Shown in pieces: positions 46,836 through 58,016 of a DNA stretch of 64,000 nucleotides. Each line of letters begins with the position of its first letter. Position 1 is the first letter of the stretch. Origin of the DNA: Chrysoporthe austroafricana (taxonomy: Eukaryota > Ascomycota > Sordariomycetes > Diaporthales > Cryphonectriaceae); NCBI GenBank assembly GCA_001051155.2, contig JYIP02000004.1, forward strand, positions 1,365,576-1,429,575, read 5' to 3'. A program made the position numbers and the translations under genes. The notes under the pieces were generated by a model that searched no databases, was not told the origin of the DNA, and saw only the letters and a list, made by a program, of their open reading frames with translations.

Positions 46836-48563
46836 CTAGTTGTTCGAGATATCTCCGGACGGATACGGTGATGATTTTCTTGGTGCCTTGTTGTTTGTCA
46901 AGTGATTGTCTGACCAATGTAGCCTGTCCTTGATCAACCGATAGCCTCGTTTGCGCACCACGAACGAGACACCGGCATCTTGAAAAGCGAGACTGACCTC
47001 ATCCAACACAACATCGGATTGCTCCCATACCCTCGGAAGCCTATCTGGAACGTACGTGACTTTCTTCAGTTCCCGTAGATGTTGCCGACAGGTTCTGGCA
47101 AGGGCATGCAGCTCGTTGCGCAGGAAGCGGTAGTTCATGTGCGCAGTCCTCCAGTAGTCGAAGAGCCTTAGGGATTCCAAGCTATTTGGCAGGAGATCTT
47201 TCAGCTCGTACTCTTCCGGGCGCTCGTCCGGGTCGCCGAGGAGGAGCTGCGCTTCAGTTTCGAGAAGCTTGAGTTTGGTCAGCCGTTCCAAGCCGGTCAG
47301 CCGCCCATGCACGAAACCATTGGGCCAATCCAGCATGGTCCGGAAATCAAGAATTTCCAGCTTCGGCATAGATTCGACAATTATCCTGCTGATTTCGGTA
47401 CAATCGAACCCCCTCTCCGCCCCTTGAAGTCCCTGAATTTTGAGAGCCGTGATCCACGAGATCCGACACACTTCCCGGAGCAAGTTGGAGTCGAGGGGAA
47501 TGCGGATGGCAAGGTTGACAGTATCTGAGGTCACTTCTACCTCGTTCGTTGGATCGAATGTCAGGCCAGCGTTTGCATCAAATATGCCTATCCTCTTCAC
47601 ATTTTGTAGACGTAGCAGACTGGGGCATGCTGCAGCAAGCATCTCAAAGTCCACGTGGCGGGCTATATTCGAAGGTCTTGTGTAACAGCCGTTTGAGATG
47701 AGGTCGATGTACAGTATTTGCACCAAAGTTAGATTCCGTAGCGCAAATCGAGAAGCATGCCAGTCGTCTAGGATCCGGTCGATTATGCTGCTCATTTGAC
47801 GATACGGTAGTATGTGAGCCCGTTGGGTCCGTTCCATGAGCGCTTTAAAGGTGAGTGAAGAAAGCGCCGGCGTGAGGCACATGATTATGGGAAGAAGCTG
47901 TTCGCTCAGGTGAATCACAGGGACGGAGCCTGATATCAGCCTCGGGGAAATCAAGCTCTGAACGGCACCGGACGGGCCACGCAAGCCGGCAATGGTAAGG
48001 AGAAGATGAACATCAAAGCTCTCTGGCTGCCTGATGGTTGCGTCGAGCCCGTAATGCTCAAGAATGTCGACTGTGTGTCGTCTGGGAGGGTAGCGGAGCT
48101 GACTGAATGAATGCAGGTTGACCAGACACGCGATTCTCTTTACATAGGGGCGCAAATTCGACGCCTCGAGCATGGTTCTCAAGAACAACAGGAGATCCTC
48201 GCCCCTTCGAGACTTATCGAGAGGCTCTCTAAAGATGACAAAGTCATAGAGGCGCGGGGTTGCAGATGAGCGAAACCACCTGCATGTCAAGCAGAGGTCC
48301 CGGAGTGCATTGCGATGCGCTCTCGTGGAGCGGCTGACAAGCTCGCCTCGCCATTCCTGGTCGACCCTGAGATAGTCACAGATCTGCTCTGTGACCTCTG
48401 GTGGCAAGAACACCCTGCTAGTCTCGGCAGGTCTCGCTATTTGCCGATATGGCAGAGATACGCTTTGCGAATTCTTCTGGCTCGAGGTCAGTTGAGATCT
48501 CTCCAGGGGCAAACATGTGAACCTGCGAATCTCCAAGGGGGGAGGTGAGCTTACGGGAATCAT
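46836..48563 (-). CDS. F-box protein with leucine-rich C-terminal region
   Basis: An intronless 575-residue protein. The F-box-like segment starts LPPEVTEQICDYLRV (~53-67), then LRDLCLTCRWFRSSATPRLY (~87-106), the usual LPxE...LxxxCRxW pattern. The rest is made of loosely repeated leucine-rich helices and strands (ILDFRTMLDW, LERLTKLKLLETE, LESLRLFDYW). Such proteins bring substrates to SCF ubiquitin ligases through Skp1 binding. They are expanded in filamentous fungi and mostly uncharacterised. The substrate is unknown. Confidence 0.75.
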   Translation of the reverse strand: MIPVSSPPPLEIRRFTCLPLERSQLTSSQKNSQSVSLPYRQIARPAETSRVFLPPEVTEQICDYLRVDQEWRGELVSRSTRAHRNALRDLCLTCRWFRSSATPRLYDFVIFREPLDKSRRGEDLLLFLRTMLEASNLRPYVKRIACLVNLHSFSQLRYPPRRHTVDILEHYGLDATIRQPESFDVHLLLTIAGLRGPSGAVQSLISPRLISGSVPVIHLSEQLLPIIMCLTPALSSLTFKALMERTQRAHILPYRQMSSIIDRILDDWHASRFALRNLTLVQILYIDLISNGCYTRPSNIARHVDFEMLAAACPSLLRLQNVKRIGIFDANAGLTFDPTNEVEVTSDTVNLAIRIPLDSNLLREVCRISWITALKIQGLQGAERGFDCTEISRIIVESMPKLEILDFRTMLDWPNGFVHGRLTGLERLTKLKLLETEAQLLLGDPDERPEEYELKDLLPNSLESLRLFDYWRTAHMNYRFLRNELHALARTCRQHLRELKKVTYVPDRLPRVWEQSDVVLDEVSLAFQDAGVSFVVRKRGYRLIKDRLHWSDNHLTNNKAPRKSSPYPSGDISNN

Positions 48564-48966
48564 GATCTTCGCCGAGACCAGTACAAGAGATGAAGAGAGT
48601 GGTACAGAGGCAAGTCGAAACAGGTCGAGATTCAGGAGTCAGACAGGAGTATCTGGCAGGGCGGGGTTGAACCTGGTGAGAAAAGTCGACGTTCGTGCTG
48701 CAGGTTGCAGGCAGCACTAAGAGCCCACTCTGCGGTAGTGTATTCAGCCTCAGTGAGGAGGACAGCACCATAGAAGCCCCCGGCTGGCTTACATAATTAC
48801 GAAGCCATTGGTCAGGGGTGATTCAGAACTATATACCTAGGTATGCACAGTAGGTACGTATATACAGGCGAGATATTTGGGTGATAAGGGGGGAATACTA
48901 CGCAGTCTGCCACCCGATCCGCTGCCTGGGCGTCCAATACACATCTTCCCGCCCAGCAGGGCGCCG
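48564..48966. other. Intergenic region
   Basis: About 400 bp, 5' flank of the F-box gene and 3' flank of the flavoprotein gene. Nothing else seen. Confidence 0.45.
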
Positions 48967-50559
48967 TCATGACTTGGCCAGGGCGGCAGCCTGGATACCA
49001 GCTCTCCTGCCAAAGGTGGCGCCGGAAGTCAGGCCGCTTCCTCCTGGGTAGTTCTCGTAGAAAAGCCCGCCCAGCATCTCGCCACAGCAGAAGACGCCCG
49101 GGATGGCAGCCCCCGTGGCGTTGGATATCACGGCTGACGTCTTGGGGTCGACGGCCAGGCCGCCAAATGTGAACGTCACACCGCAGCAGACCTTGATGGC
49201 CATGAAAGGCCCCTTGCTTAATGGCAGCGCCCAGTTCGACTTGGGTATCCTCAAGGCCTTTGTCGAGGACTGCGTAGACAGCCCATCCTTCACCGAGGGG
49301 TCCCACTTTAGCCCCTGGTTCTCCTGCCGGTGACTCGAGACAGCCTCGTTGTACTCCTGCACCGTAGCCACAAACCTCTGGGCGCTCTCCAGCCCTTCGC
49401 TCTGCTCCAGCTTGGCCGCAACCTCCTCTATGGTGTCGCCGTACGTCTTCCTCACCACCTCATCGCGGTACTCCTCGCTCCTCAGCCACGGGATGCCCTG
49501 GCTGTCCCAGACCTGGAACGCAACACCGCCGGGCTGGCCCAGGATCGCCTTGCCGAATTTGGCATAGGTATAGTTCCGAATATCGCTCCCTTCGTCGAAG
49601 AACCTCTCGCCGGACTTGTTGAGGGTGATGCCCAGCGGGTACCCGCTCTTGGTGAACTCGTTCGACGTCTCGCGGCTGCCCGTGTCCGCAGGGCTATCAG
49701 CATCCCATGCGACGCTATGGCAGCCGCTCCAGTGCCCAGCCTGCCTCGCGCCGAGGTCCCGTATGGCCATCTCTAGGATCTCGCCGGTGTTGTACGGGGT
49801 GCCGCGGACATGGCCCAAGTCCCACCCGTGGCCCAGGTACTGCGCCCGCATGCGCGGGTTCGACTCGAACCCACCGGCCGCCAGGATTACAGCCCGCGCC
49901 CGGACAAAAGAGGACGTCCCGTCCCTGCTCACCACCTCCAGCGACTCGAACCGGCCCGTGCCCGGGTCCGTCAAGATCCTCCTGGCGGCCGTCTCGTACA
50001 GCACTGTCACGCCCACCTTCGAGGCGGCCCTCTTATGGTCCTCAATCAGGCCCTTCCCGCCGTCCTCAGTCTTTAGGCACATGCCGCCCCAGAACTTGAA
50101 GCGGTCCCCGATCTTATACGCCTGGCGGTTGAAGCTCAGCTGGAAGCGCACGCCATGGGCGGCAAGCCACTTGACAGTGGCGTTACTGTCGTCCACCAGC
50201 GTCTGGCCCAGAGCCCGGTCATAGCGGCCGTCGGTGACGCGCCGCAGGTCGCTGAGGAAGTCGTCGGCGGTGTACGGGTCCAGGTCGACGCGGCCGGTGA
50301 GCTGGGCGTCCACGTTGTTGACCAGAGGCAGCACGTCTGGCAGGCCGCCGTGGACGCAGCGCATGGCGCCAGCCGTGAAGTAGCTGTTGCCGCCGGCCCA
50401 CGCCTCCGGGCACTTGTCGATGAGGAGGACATGGGGCGCGGCGCTGCGCTGCGAGAGGGTCTCAGCGGCGGAGATGGCGGCGCTGAAGCCCGCGTTGCCT
50501 CCGCCGACGACGAGGACGTCCCAGTCCTGGCCGAGGAGGGGTGATGCCTGGGAACGCAT
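48967..50559 (-). CDS. FAD-dependent fumarate reductase/tricarballylate dehydrogenase-like flavoprotein
   Basis: An intronless 530-residue flavoprotein. The FAD-binding loop DVLVVGGGNAGFSAAISAAE is at ~14-33. A HGVRFQLSF region, the RARAVILAAGGFESNP strand and the C-terminal GEMLGGLFYENYPGGSGLTS motif are those of the fumarate reductase/succinate dehydrogenase flavoprotein family. The closest style is the TcuA tricarballylate dehydrogenase or 3-ketosteroid dehydrogenase branch. It would oxidise or reduce a C-C bond next to a carboxylate or ketone. No signal peptide or membrane anchor is seen. Its GC content is clearly higher than that of its neighbours, which may reflect strong codon bias or a different origin. 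Confidence 0.85.
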   Translation of the reverse strand: MRSQASPLLGQDWDVLVVGGGNAGFSAAISAAETLSQRSAAPHVLLIDKCPEAWAGGNSYFTAGAMRCVHGGLPDVLPLVNNVDAQLTGRVDLDPYTADDFLSDLRRVTDGRYDRALGQTLVDDSNATVKWLAAHGVRFQLSFNRQAYKIGDRFKFWGGMCLKTEDGGKGLIEDHKRAASKVGVTVLYETAARRILTDPGTGRFESLEVVSRDGTSSFVRARAVILAAGGFESNPRMRAQYLGHGWDLGHVRGTPYNTGEILEMAIRDLGARQAGHWSGCHSVAWDADSPADTGSRETSNEFTKSGYPLGITLNKSGERFFDEGSDIRNYTYAKFGKAILGQPGGVAFQVWDSQGIPWLRSEEYRDEVVRKTYGDTIEEVAAKLEQSEGLESAQRFVATVQEYNEAVSSHRQENQGLKWDPSVKDGLSTQSSTKALRIPKSNWALPLSKGPFMAIKVCCGVTFTFGGLAVDPKTSAVISNATGAAIPGVFCCGEMLGGLFYENYPGGSGLTSGATFGRRAGIQAAALAKS

Positions 50560-51322
50560 TGCGCAGGAAGAGGTGGTGTTTGTTGGAAGATAACTCGTCG
50601 TGAGAGCAGCGAGGGCGCTGGGCTCTCTACTCGATGTCCTGTCGACCTCGGGAGTAAATATTAGTAGAAATCGGGTCCGCCATCGGCTGCGGGGAAGCTG
50701 ACTTACGGAGCAATGCCGTGGGGCCCAGGGCGTCGCTTCGGCTACTTAGAGCCTGCGATTTTTCACAGAAAGGAAGTCAATATTAGGCTATTTGCCTCGT
50801 ATTTAAAAAAACTGTGTATTTTGTAATGAGGGCGGTGGGCCATGCACTCCATAGGCGAGACAGTGCTTGCTCGCCCATGTCCCTCCTGGCTGGCCTATTC
50901 CAAGCAGCATGATGGGATCGGGATTTCTGCATCCAGCGCCCACCACCTCGTCTCTACTAACAGTCAGTCCATAACTATCCAACACTTGATCGTCATCATC
51001 ACATCAGTCACCTCGAACAAACATCAACCAGGAAGAATTACTCATTGTCACCTATCGGGGGTGAGTGCGCCCCGTCCCGCCCCAAGCCGCTACCGTAATC
51101 GACGCAGGCCCCTCCAAAATATGGTACCGTAGCATCCACTTTGCCACAGCCAGCTTTCCATCCGCTTTCTCACTGGAAAAGAAGCACGCTCATACAGTAG
51201 ACGCCGCCTCCCTCCCCAGCACAGATCGTGCATTGGTCGACATTCCTCCCTACAGTCTCGAAGCTCCCTTTTAAGCCCGCATCGACCTTGCCACTCCAAC
51301 CCCATCGCCACGCGCCAGGGAG
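50560..51322. promoter_or_regulatory. Intergenic region between divergent genes
   Basis: About 760 bp between the divergent flavoprotein and YwbE-domain genes. It should contain both promoters. No other element recognised. Confidence 0.45.
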
Positions 51323-51988
51323 ATGAACCGCTCCCGCCACCCTCCGGTCCCGAAGACGACCTCCGTTCGCCCCGGCGCGGCCGTCAACATCGTCCTCAAG
51401 GCGGACCAGCCCACGGGCCGCACGGTGTCGGGCGTCGTGCGCGACATGCTGACCAGGGGCGACCACCCGCGGGGGATCAAGGTGCGGCTTGCGGACGGAC
51501 GCGTGGGGAGGGTGCAGAGCATGGCCTCTTCATCATCATCTTCTTCTTCTACTTCTTCTTCTTCTTCCACCGCTATCGCGTCCTCCTCGGCCTCGGGTGT
51601 GGCTGCTATGAGCCCGTCCGACGACGGCGCAGATGGGCTTGCGGGGGCGATGGAGGGCGCCAGCCTGGTTGATGATGGTGGGCATGGCTCGAGAGGGGGT
51701 AGACGGCCGCGGAGGGGAGGGCGGCGGGGCCGGCACGGCGTCGAGACGTCCCGCGGGGTCGAGGAGGATCAGGACCTGCCGACGCAGCAGATTGGCCTGG
51801 ACGCGTACGGCAGGCAGGCGAAGCCCAAGCGCAGAGGCAAGGGAGACGTCTCGGCGTCTGCTGAAGCGGGCCAGGATGTGTCCTATTCGCTGCTGGGGAC
51901 AGTCGCCTGTCCCGTCTGCGGGGCGTTCGAGGGCGATGAGGCGGCTGTGTCACATCATGTTGCCAGCCACTTCGACTCGGCCTTGTGA
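51323..51988 (+). CDS. YwbE-domain protein with Ser tract and C-terminal CxxC-H zinc-finger-like end
   Basis: An intronless 221-residue protein. The N-terminal ~65 residues (RPGAAVNIVLKADQPTGRTV, then VVRDMLTRGDHPRGIKVRL) match the small YwbE/DUF2196 domain known from bacteria. A tract of ~17 serines (TCT/TCA-rich, ~51528-51570) and a Gly/Arg-rich RGGRRPRRGGRRGRHG linker follow. The C terminus has CPVCGAFEGDEAAVSHHVASHF, a CxxC...H...H arrangement like UBZ-type ubiquitin-binding or C2H2 fingers. The mix suggests an RNA- or ubiquitin-related nuclear/cytoplasmic factor, but no function is known. The overlapping frames on the other strand are shadows. Confidence 0.75.
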   Translation: MNRSRHPPVPKTTSVRPGAAVNIVLKADQPTGRTVSGVVRDMLTRGDHPRGIKVRLADGRVGRVQSMASSSSSSSSTSSSSSTAIASSSASGVAAMSPSDDGADGLAGAMEGASLVDDGGHGSRGGRRPRRGGRRGRHGVETSRGVEEDQDLPTQQIGLDAYGRQAKPKRRGKGDVSASAEAGQDVSYSLLGTVACPVCGAFEGDEAAVSHHVASHFDSAL

Positions 51989-52530
51989 ACTGCGAGCAAG
52001 ACTTGTGTCGTCTATGGGCGCCGTTGACCATCTGCACGCACGCAAAATTAAACACACACACACACACACACAGCCGTTTTCCGGCCTTGCTACGGCCAAA
52101 CCTGCGTAGGCCTCAGCAAACCGCAAACAGGCCAATTCGACACGACGTCCAACCAGAAACGCTACAATATGCAAACGCCAAATCGCTTCTGACACCTCTC
52201 ACGCGTCCTTGGAAGTAGCGACCTTTTTGGGCTACATGGAAAACAGACTGGAAGCACCGCTGCTAGATCAGACATCTCGCGAGCGTCGTCTCAAGCCGCC
52301 AAGAGCGAGGACAACAGAAGACCGTTATAGGTCAGTGTGAGCTACTGAGTCAGTCAGCCGATGGGTACCTGGATACCTACTTCAACCATGGGGAATGAGG
52401 ATCTGTTCCTTAGGCATGCATTATGAATTTCGTCACAAATGTGGTACGTTATGTTTGCGTAATAATTGTATGCGAATATGTATGGTCCTCGTGCTATTTC
52501 CCCACCGTATCCGACATAATATGCAATTCT
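51989..52530. other. Intergenic region with (CA)n microsatellite
   Basis: About 540 bp. A (CA)10 or so run lies at 52052-52072. No gene recognised. Confidence 0.5.
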
Positions 52531-54342
52531 TTATTCGGCAATTCCTCTAATTATATCCGATGCTCTCTCCGCCACGGCGTATAATGTCGAGGTGAGATGG
52601 CCGCTGACTTGCAGCGGCAGCACCGAGGCGTCCACGACGCGGACGTTACTCGTGCTGTACACCCTCAGCTCGTTGTCAACAACTCCTCCAAGTTCTCTAG
52701 ACATCATGGCGGCAGTGCTGATCGGGTGATAGTTTGGGTTGACTAGGAAACACTCAGCGTCTACACTTGGACTAGCAAAGGAAGAGGGGAGGTGGGGTTG
52801 GGGCTCGCGTACAAGCATCCGCAATGAAGTCAGCCCACTCATCATCAGACGACGGCTCGACCGTCGCATTGGCGTTGATATAATCCTTGATCGGACTCGA
52901 GTGCCAGAACGCCTGCGCCTGCTTGCCAATAGCGACCTCCTGGGTCATGTCAAAATCGATCAAGAAGTATCGAGGGTCGATCACCGGGCTGTCGATTTCG
53001 TCCACCGCGCCGAGATGCACACTGCCTCTCGAGAAGGGCAGCAGCAACCAGAACGCCGTCAAGAAGTATCCCTCGTCGTACGCCACGAGAGACTCTGCGA
53101 TCGTCACGTTCTTGTTGAACATCAGGTCGTGCTGCACGGCGAGGATCTGCTCGATCGCGGTGATGTTTAGTGCAGCGTTCGACGCCGTGGCTATAGTCTG
53201 AGCGTACTGTGATAGGTTGGCGCTGGTGGACGCGGCCCATGTCGACTTGTTTGGTCCGAATACGTCATCTGCTGTGCCGAAGGTTGCGTATGTCGTGGTC
53301 CCCACCACGCTGAGGTTGCCCATATAGAGGATGTCGGTGTTAGGCTGCTCCTGGAAGTTCTCACCGACACCAGGAAGGTCGATAACGGTGTCGATACCAA
53401 GGTATGAAAGAATCCTGCCGAGGATAGTCAGCGTATGATGAGTGCTAACCGATGTCACGTGGTGAGGTCTTACTGCGGATTTCCTATTCCTGATGCTTCC
53501 AAGATAAGAGGTGTCCTGAGTGACCCGGCAGACACGATTACCTCTCTGCCAACATCCACGGTGATGGTGTTGTTGTCCATGTCGAGATATTCCACGCCGA
53601 CCGCTGTCTGCTCCGTATCGCCAACTTGTCCATCCCACAACAACTTCACTACGGTACCATTCAGGATATGTAGGTTGGCACGACCCTCGATCGGATAATA
53701 GTATGCCCTCGCCGCATCCCAGCGCAGATCAGCGTCCCTATCAATCGTCTGCGGCCAGACGTCGAACCCACGCGTGTCGCCGCTATTGACATCTTCATTG
53801 ACCTCATACCCTAACGCATCCCAGGTATCCCGCACAAGGCCCTCAAACGACCCATTCGCCAGCTCATAGCGAAACCCCACATGAAGCCGCCCGTCCTCCC
53901 CATTATACTGAGGCTCGTAGCTCGCGCCCGCCCTCGCCTGCGACTCCGTCGGCGGCGTGAACCTTTCCACCTTCTTGTAGTACGGCAGCAGGGCCTCCCA
54001 GTTCCACCCCTCGCTCCCTAAGGCCTCCCAAGCGTCGATCTCCGCTGCGTCGGCGCGGATATACGTCATCCCATTGATGATGCTCGTGCCCCCGACGCCC
54101 TTGCCCGAGTGCATCTGGAGCGTCCTGCCCGCCGCGCCTGCTTGGGCCGTAGTCGGATATGCCCAGTCGATGGGCGTGTCGAAGGTGTCAATCCAGCTGG
54201 AGGGGTCCGTCACGTTCGGGTTAGAGCGGACGTCCTGCCCCGGGTCGATCACCGCGACGGTCGTGTTGGCGTCCGAGGAGAGGCGGTTGGCGACGAGGAG
54301 GCCGCACGTGCCGCCGCCGGCAATCACGTAGTCGTATTTCAT
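52531..54342 (-). CDS. GMC-family FAD oxidoreductase
   Basis: A 566-residue flavoprotein in three exons: 53474-54342, 52813-53414 and 52531-52760. The N-terminal FAD loop is YDYVIAGGGTCGLLVANRLS. GMC signature 1 appears as HSGKGVGGTSIINGMTYIRA, signature 2 as SAGSLRTPLILEASGIGN, and the C-terminal catalytic region as NYHPISTAAMMSRELGG and VSGHLTSTLYAVAE. Family members include glucose oxidase, aryl-alcohol oxidase and choline dehydrogenase; the substrate cannot be told here. The start at 54342 is at the FAD loop; a longer frame to 54432 would add a hydrophobic MCGVQIQVLLLSLPAR leader that could be a secretion signal, so export remains open. Confidence 0.88.
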
Positions 54343-56314
54343 ATTGAAGATATGGTGATGCCGAGGTTGGCGGAGAGGAGCGGTTCGTGCAGGGAGGCTA
54401 AGTAATAGCACTTGTATCTGTACGCCACACACTGAGTATATAGGATATCCTAATAAGTGTGCGATCTCAACTTAGTACCGGCGTGACGCGGCCTCCGCCA
54501 AAGACTCTTGTTGCTACGATTGCCCCAAGACGCATCTCGTACTACGTCGTAAGACGGTGGTTCTTCGGCGTAACATATGCAGGTCGTAATCCTCTGCATC
54601 CGTGGGCATGAGCAGCAACGCAAACAAGTCACGATTCTCCAAATCACTTCGCAGGACGCTATAGATAATAATCTTACTCCACCACTGGGGTCCAAAAATC
54701 CTCTCTAGGTCATGTGAACATTGCTGGCAGGGGACCCTTATGCCTATCGCCTGCGGCTAAAAGCGAATCTTTGAGTCCTCCAATGAACGAATGGGATTAT
54801 GACTAGGCCTTAGTCCTCGATTACTCCGCGGTACTTTAATATTTTAGACTGTGCGTCTGTAGTAGCTCCCTTTCTCAGTGCTAGGGAATTTCAAGTCGCT
54901 GTGGCCTGAATCTTAGGAATTGCGCAAGTTCGGAGCACTCTCGGACATTAAGGTTGGACTGTTTTAGCCAGACTCAGTGCCCTATACACTTTTCGGGCTT
55001 GAAGAAACATTTTGGAAAACCCGTGTTCAATGCGTCAAGAATGGCTAGTTATGCCATTACTGTCCTTATCAGGCTGGCTCCATAGAGGTGTAATACTATG
55101 GTACGTGGGTGCCAGGGTGAGGGGGAAAAGGATTGACTCAATGTCTTGCGAAACTCAACCCAAATATATTGAGGTCTAGAGTTTGTGATTGGAGTGAGTT
55201 GACCGTGTTTCTGTTCATGAATGATTTGTTCCATAGCTCCCTCGAAACACTCGAACCCCAACAGCACACTTAAGCTTCCTCTGTCTTCAGTATTTTGTAT
55301 GTTTCTTCTTGCAGGGTGCTTGTACAGGCCTCACTATACTTTAGACCACCGCGGAGCTATGTACATGTTGAATTTATTTTTTTACCATGCCAATGACATA
55401 GGTATAAATAAAGCACACTCTAGGCTCGTCTAGATAATCACTACATTTGAATACATGCATATATGATATATGTCGAAAACTCAATATTAGCTAGAATGTA
55501 AACAATTGTTTCTCCTGTAAAAGCCGTTTTAACATCTGCGGTTAAATTGTCTAGTAATTATTTGTAGTTGTCGACGGTCCTTTTAAACAGGCTTCGGGAT
55601 ATGAGAACGGCCAATTTGCTGGCGATATTTTGGGTTTCCTTACTGCACATTGTGCACTTACAAGTTATCCCCCCTTCTGTCTTCATTAGTTAGCCTCTTT
55701 CTATTGTAATTTGTGATTTTCGTTCCAGTGACTACGCAGTTACCCATCTGTATTAGCACGTGTTAGTGACAGTTTTCACTCAATTCACTTCCTACTTCAG
55801 CTAGCTACCTTGATACAGAAGTGTTCATATGCCTATTGACTTCGTTGTGGTTGAATAGTGCACACCTTTCACTGGGATACATTGATTCATTAGTTGATCT
55901 AGGGCGGTCAACATCGTTCGCAGGAGGACCGTGCAGACGAATCTATCTCTAATATACAGCAGCTTGCCCAAATTGATAATCAGACCTTTCTTTATTTCTA
56001 ACACAACACAACCCAACACCAATGAGCCACGTCAGTGTTAACAGCTCTCTCTTCCAATCTGTCACAAGTTTTCAGGAAGCAAGCCTCTTCTAACACGCCT
56101 CCAAATCCTCCCTAACACGTGACCAAACCTCTTGGACGCGCCTCTAAAGTTTTTCGAAGGCGGCACTACCAGAAGTTTCTGAGCAATCATTATTGCTCGT
56201 TACGGCGAATTCATCTTTTCATCTTCTGTGTATAGTGTTCCTTTTCCTTCTCTCTCCTATATGCATCATACCTTGCTCGCACGCGGACACTGATATGAGG
56301 AACTCCAGTCCATC
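54343..56314. other. Intergenic region
   Basis: About 2 kb, AT-rich in its right half. No convincing gene, RNA or repeat was seen. Confidence 0.45.
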
Positions 56315-56662
56315 ATGGCCGCACCTATACAACAGCAGGGTGTTCATCCCCCAATCCAAGATGCCGAGATTCTTCGACTGATGCACAACGTTAATTGGAT
56401 CCAGTATCAGAACACTCTGCTTCGGAATGAGATCATTCGGCTCCGACATGAGACATTTCGGCTCCAGCATGAGATCAACCAGGTACAGGTGGATAACGGT
56501 ACCCTTTGGCTGGTTTGCAAGGCCCTGGCTGAGCGTACCGGTCATGACTTTGATCAGGTTAGCTTTTATTATCTATTATTGGATACATTGGAGAATAATC
56601 TGACTAGCATCTTATCATAGATCATCAATGACGCCGAAGCGCTGCACAGAATGCATGGATGA
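56315..56662 (+). CDS. Small coiled-coil protein, two exons
   Basis: A 94-residue protein of no recognised family. Exon 1 (56315-56557) encodes MAAPIQQQGVHPPIQDAEIL and a heptad-like helix (NTLLRNEIIRLRHETFRLQH). Exon 2 (56621-56662) adds IINDAEALHRMHG and a stop. The intron 56558-56620 has GTTAGC and CATAG ends and a CTGACT branch-like sequence. The helix pattern suggests a dimerising coiled coil. No signal peptide. Whether it is expressed is unknown. Confidence 0.5.
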
Positions 56663-58016
56663 GACACTCAAATATGAGATGGCAGGCGGGCGGCCTGGGG
56701 AGGTATGCGTCTAGCTGAGTGTATTGTTGGTGGTGTTCAGCGATAAAGCGAATGCATATATGACTGTCACAAAATCCTAGATGCGCTGCAGAGTCAAGAA
56801 TAACTCTAATATTGTTTAAGACACGTATAAAACCAACTTAGCTTAAACAGCAGCTCAGTAAGGCTTCTCTGTCTTGCACGTGAGAGAAGTGAGGTCAGCG
56901 ATGACCTCGGCTTTTACATGCATTTCTTAGTCCTAAGCTTCGATTCGAGTAACCAAATTCATTAAAATATCATACAGATACTACTACAGCCCTTGGAAGC
57001 ATTGAGGAAGAATCTTGACGCAGCTAGGAAAAGGGGCCCCTTCGGAGCTTGCACCTTGTGTAACCTGCGCGGTTCCACAAGCAGCTATGGTGAGGCGTTT
57101 GCTACCCTGAGCCGGGTTAGCGTTACCCGTTTTTCCTAGGCTGCGCTGTTTTTCGGCTTACAGACGACGTCGAAAGTCTTTGTCGATACCGAAGTCTCTG
57201 AAATGCCTCAGCCAAGCTACAGTAGTGGGATCGCCATGGGCGTAGGTGTCGCCGGCAGTAGATGCTTAGCTAAAGACAGCCATCGTTTAACTATTTCCAA
57301 ATCTAAGGTCTATGGCCTCGCTTCACGGCAAATAGAGAGTAGCAGAGCGGGAAGATAAAAGCTAGCTGACCTCAAAATCGCTAGACTGTGCGCTCGCTCC
57401 CAGCCGCATATGAAGGCTTTTCAAAAGAGGGTTTCAGGCGGAGAACTGCGGCCAGTGATCAGACGGGATCCTCTGCCCAGACCGCCCACGTTCGCAATAG
57501 TTGCTTTGCAAGAAGCCACGCATAGCGGTCTGAGTAACATAAATGCTTCTTTAAGGGTTACTATTGATTTGGTGCAGCCGAGTAGGCATCTTACTTTATT
57601 CTTTGTCTAAACCGGAGAGGAGATTAGCGAGAGTAGTCTCTTCAGCTCCTCTGCTAATGTGATCAAGAACTAGATGGCTAGCTGGTTCCCCTGCAAGGAA
57701 TGTGACAACTAGCGGTTTTACGTCTCGATAACTTCTGAAAACATAGTATATCCCAAAGCCATGATTCGTAGTGCTGAGCGTCGTCGCTGAAATCCCACAT
57801 GAACTATTGGCAGGGTGAAGAGATGTGGCATTTCGGGAGAGTGAGCCAAGATGTGGGATCCGTGGCCTCAGACCTCAAAAGGGTTGGATAAATGGATGGG
57901 CTTCCTCCAGGCCACGTCCCTGATGGTACCTTCGGCTAGTGCTCTCCCTCCATACTCACAGCCTTCGTGACAACAACTCATCTATACTCCAAACCATATC
58001 TTGAGACTTGAGAGAT
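56663..58016. other. Intergenic region
   Basis: About 1.35 kb. The plus-strand frame at 57410-57610 has no recognisable content. No repeat recognised. Confidence 0.4.

Noticed and set aside
49330..49776. Plus-strand frames inside the flavoprotein gene
   Set aside because: They are antisense shadows of a GC-rich coding region with no features of their own.
51606..52067. Arg/Pro-rich minus-strand frame over the YwbE gene
   Set aside because: It is the complement of the Ser/Gly/Arg-rich coding sequence, not an independent gene.
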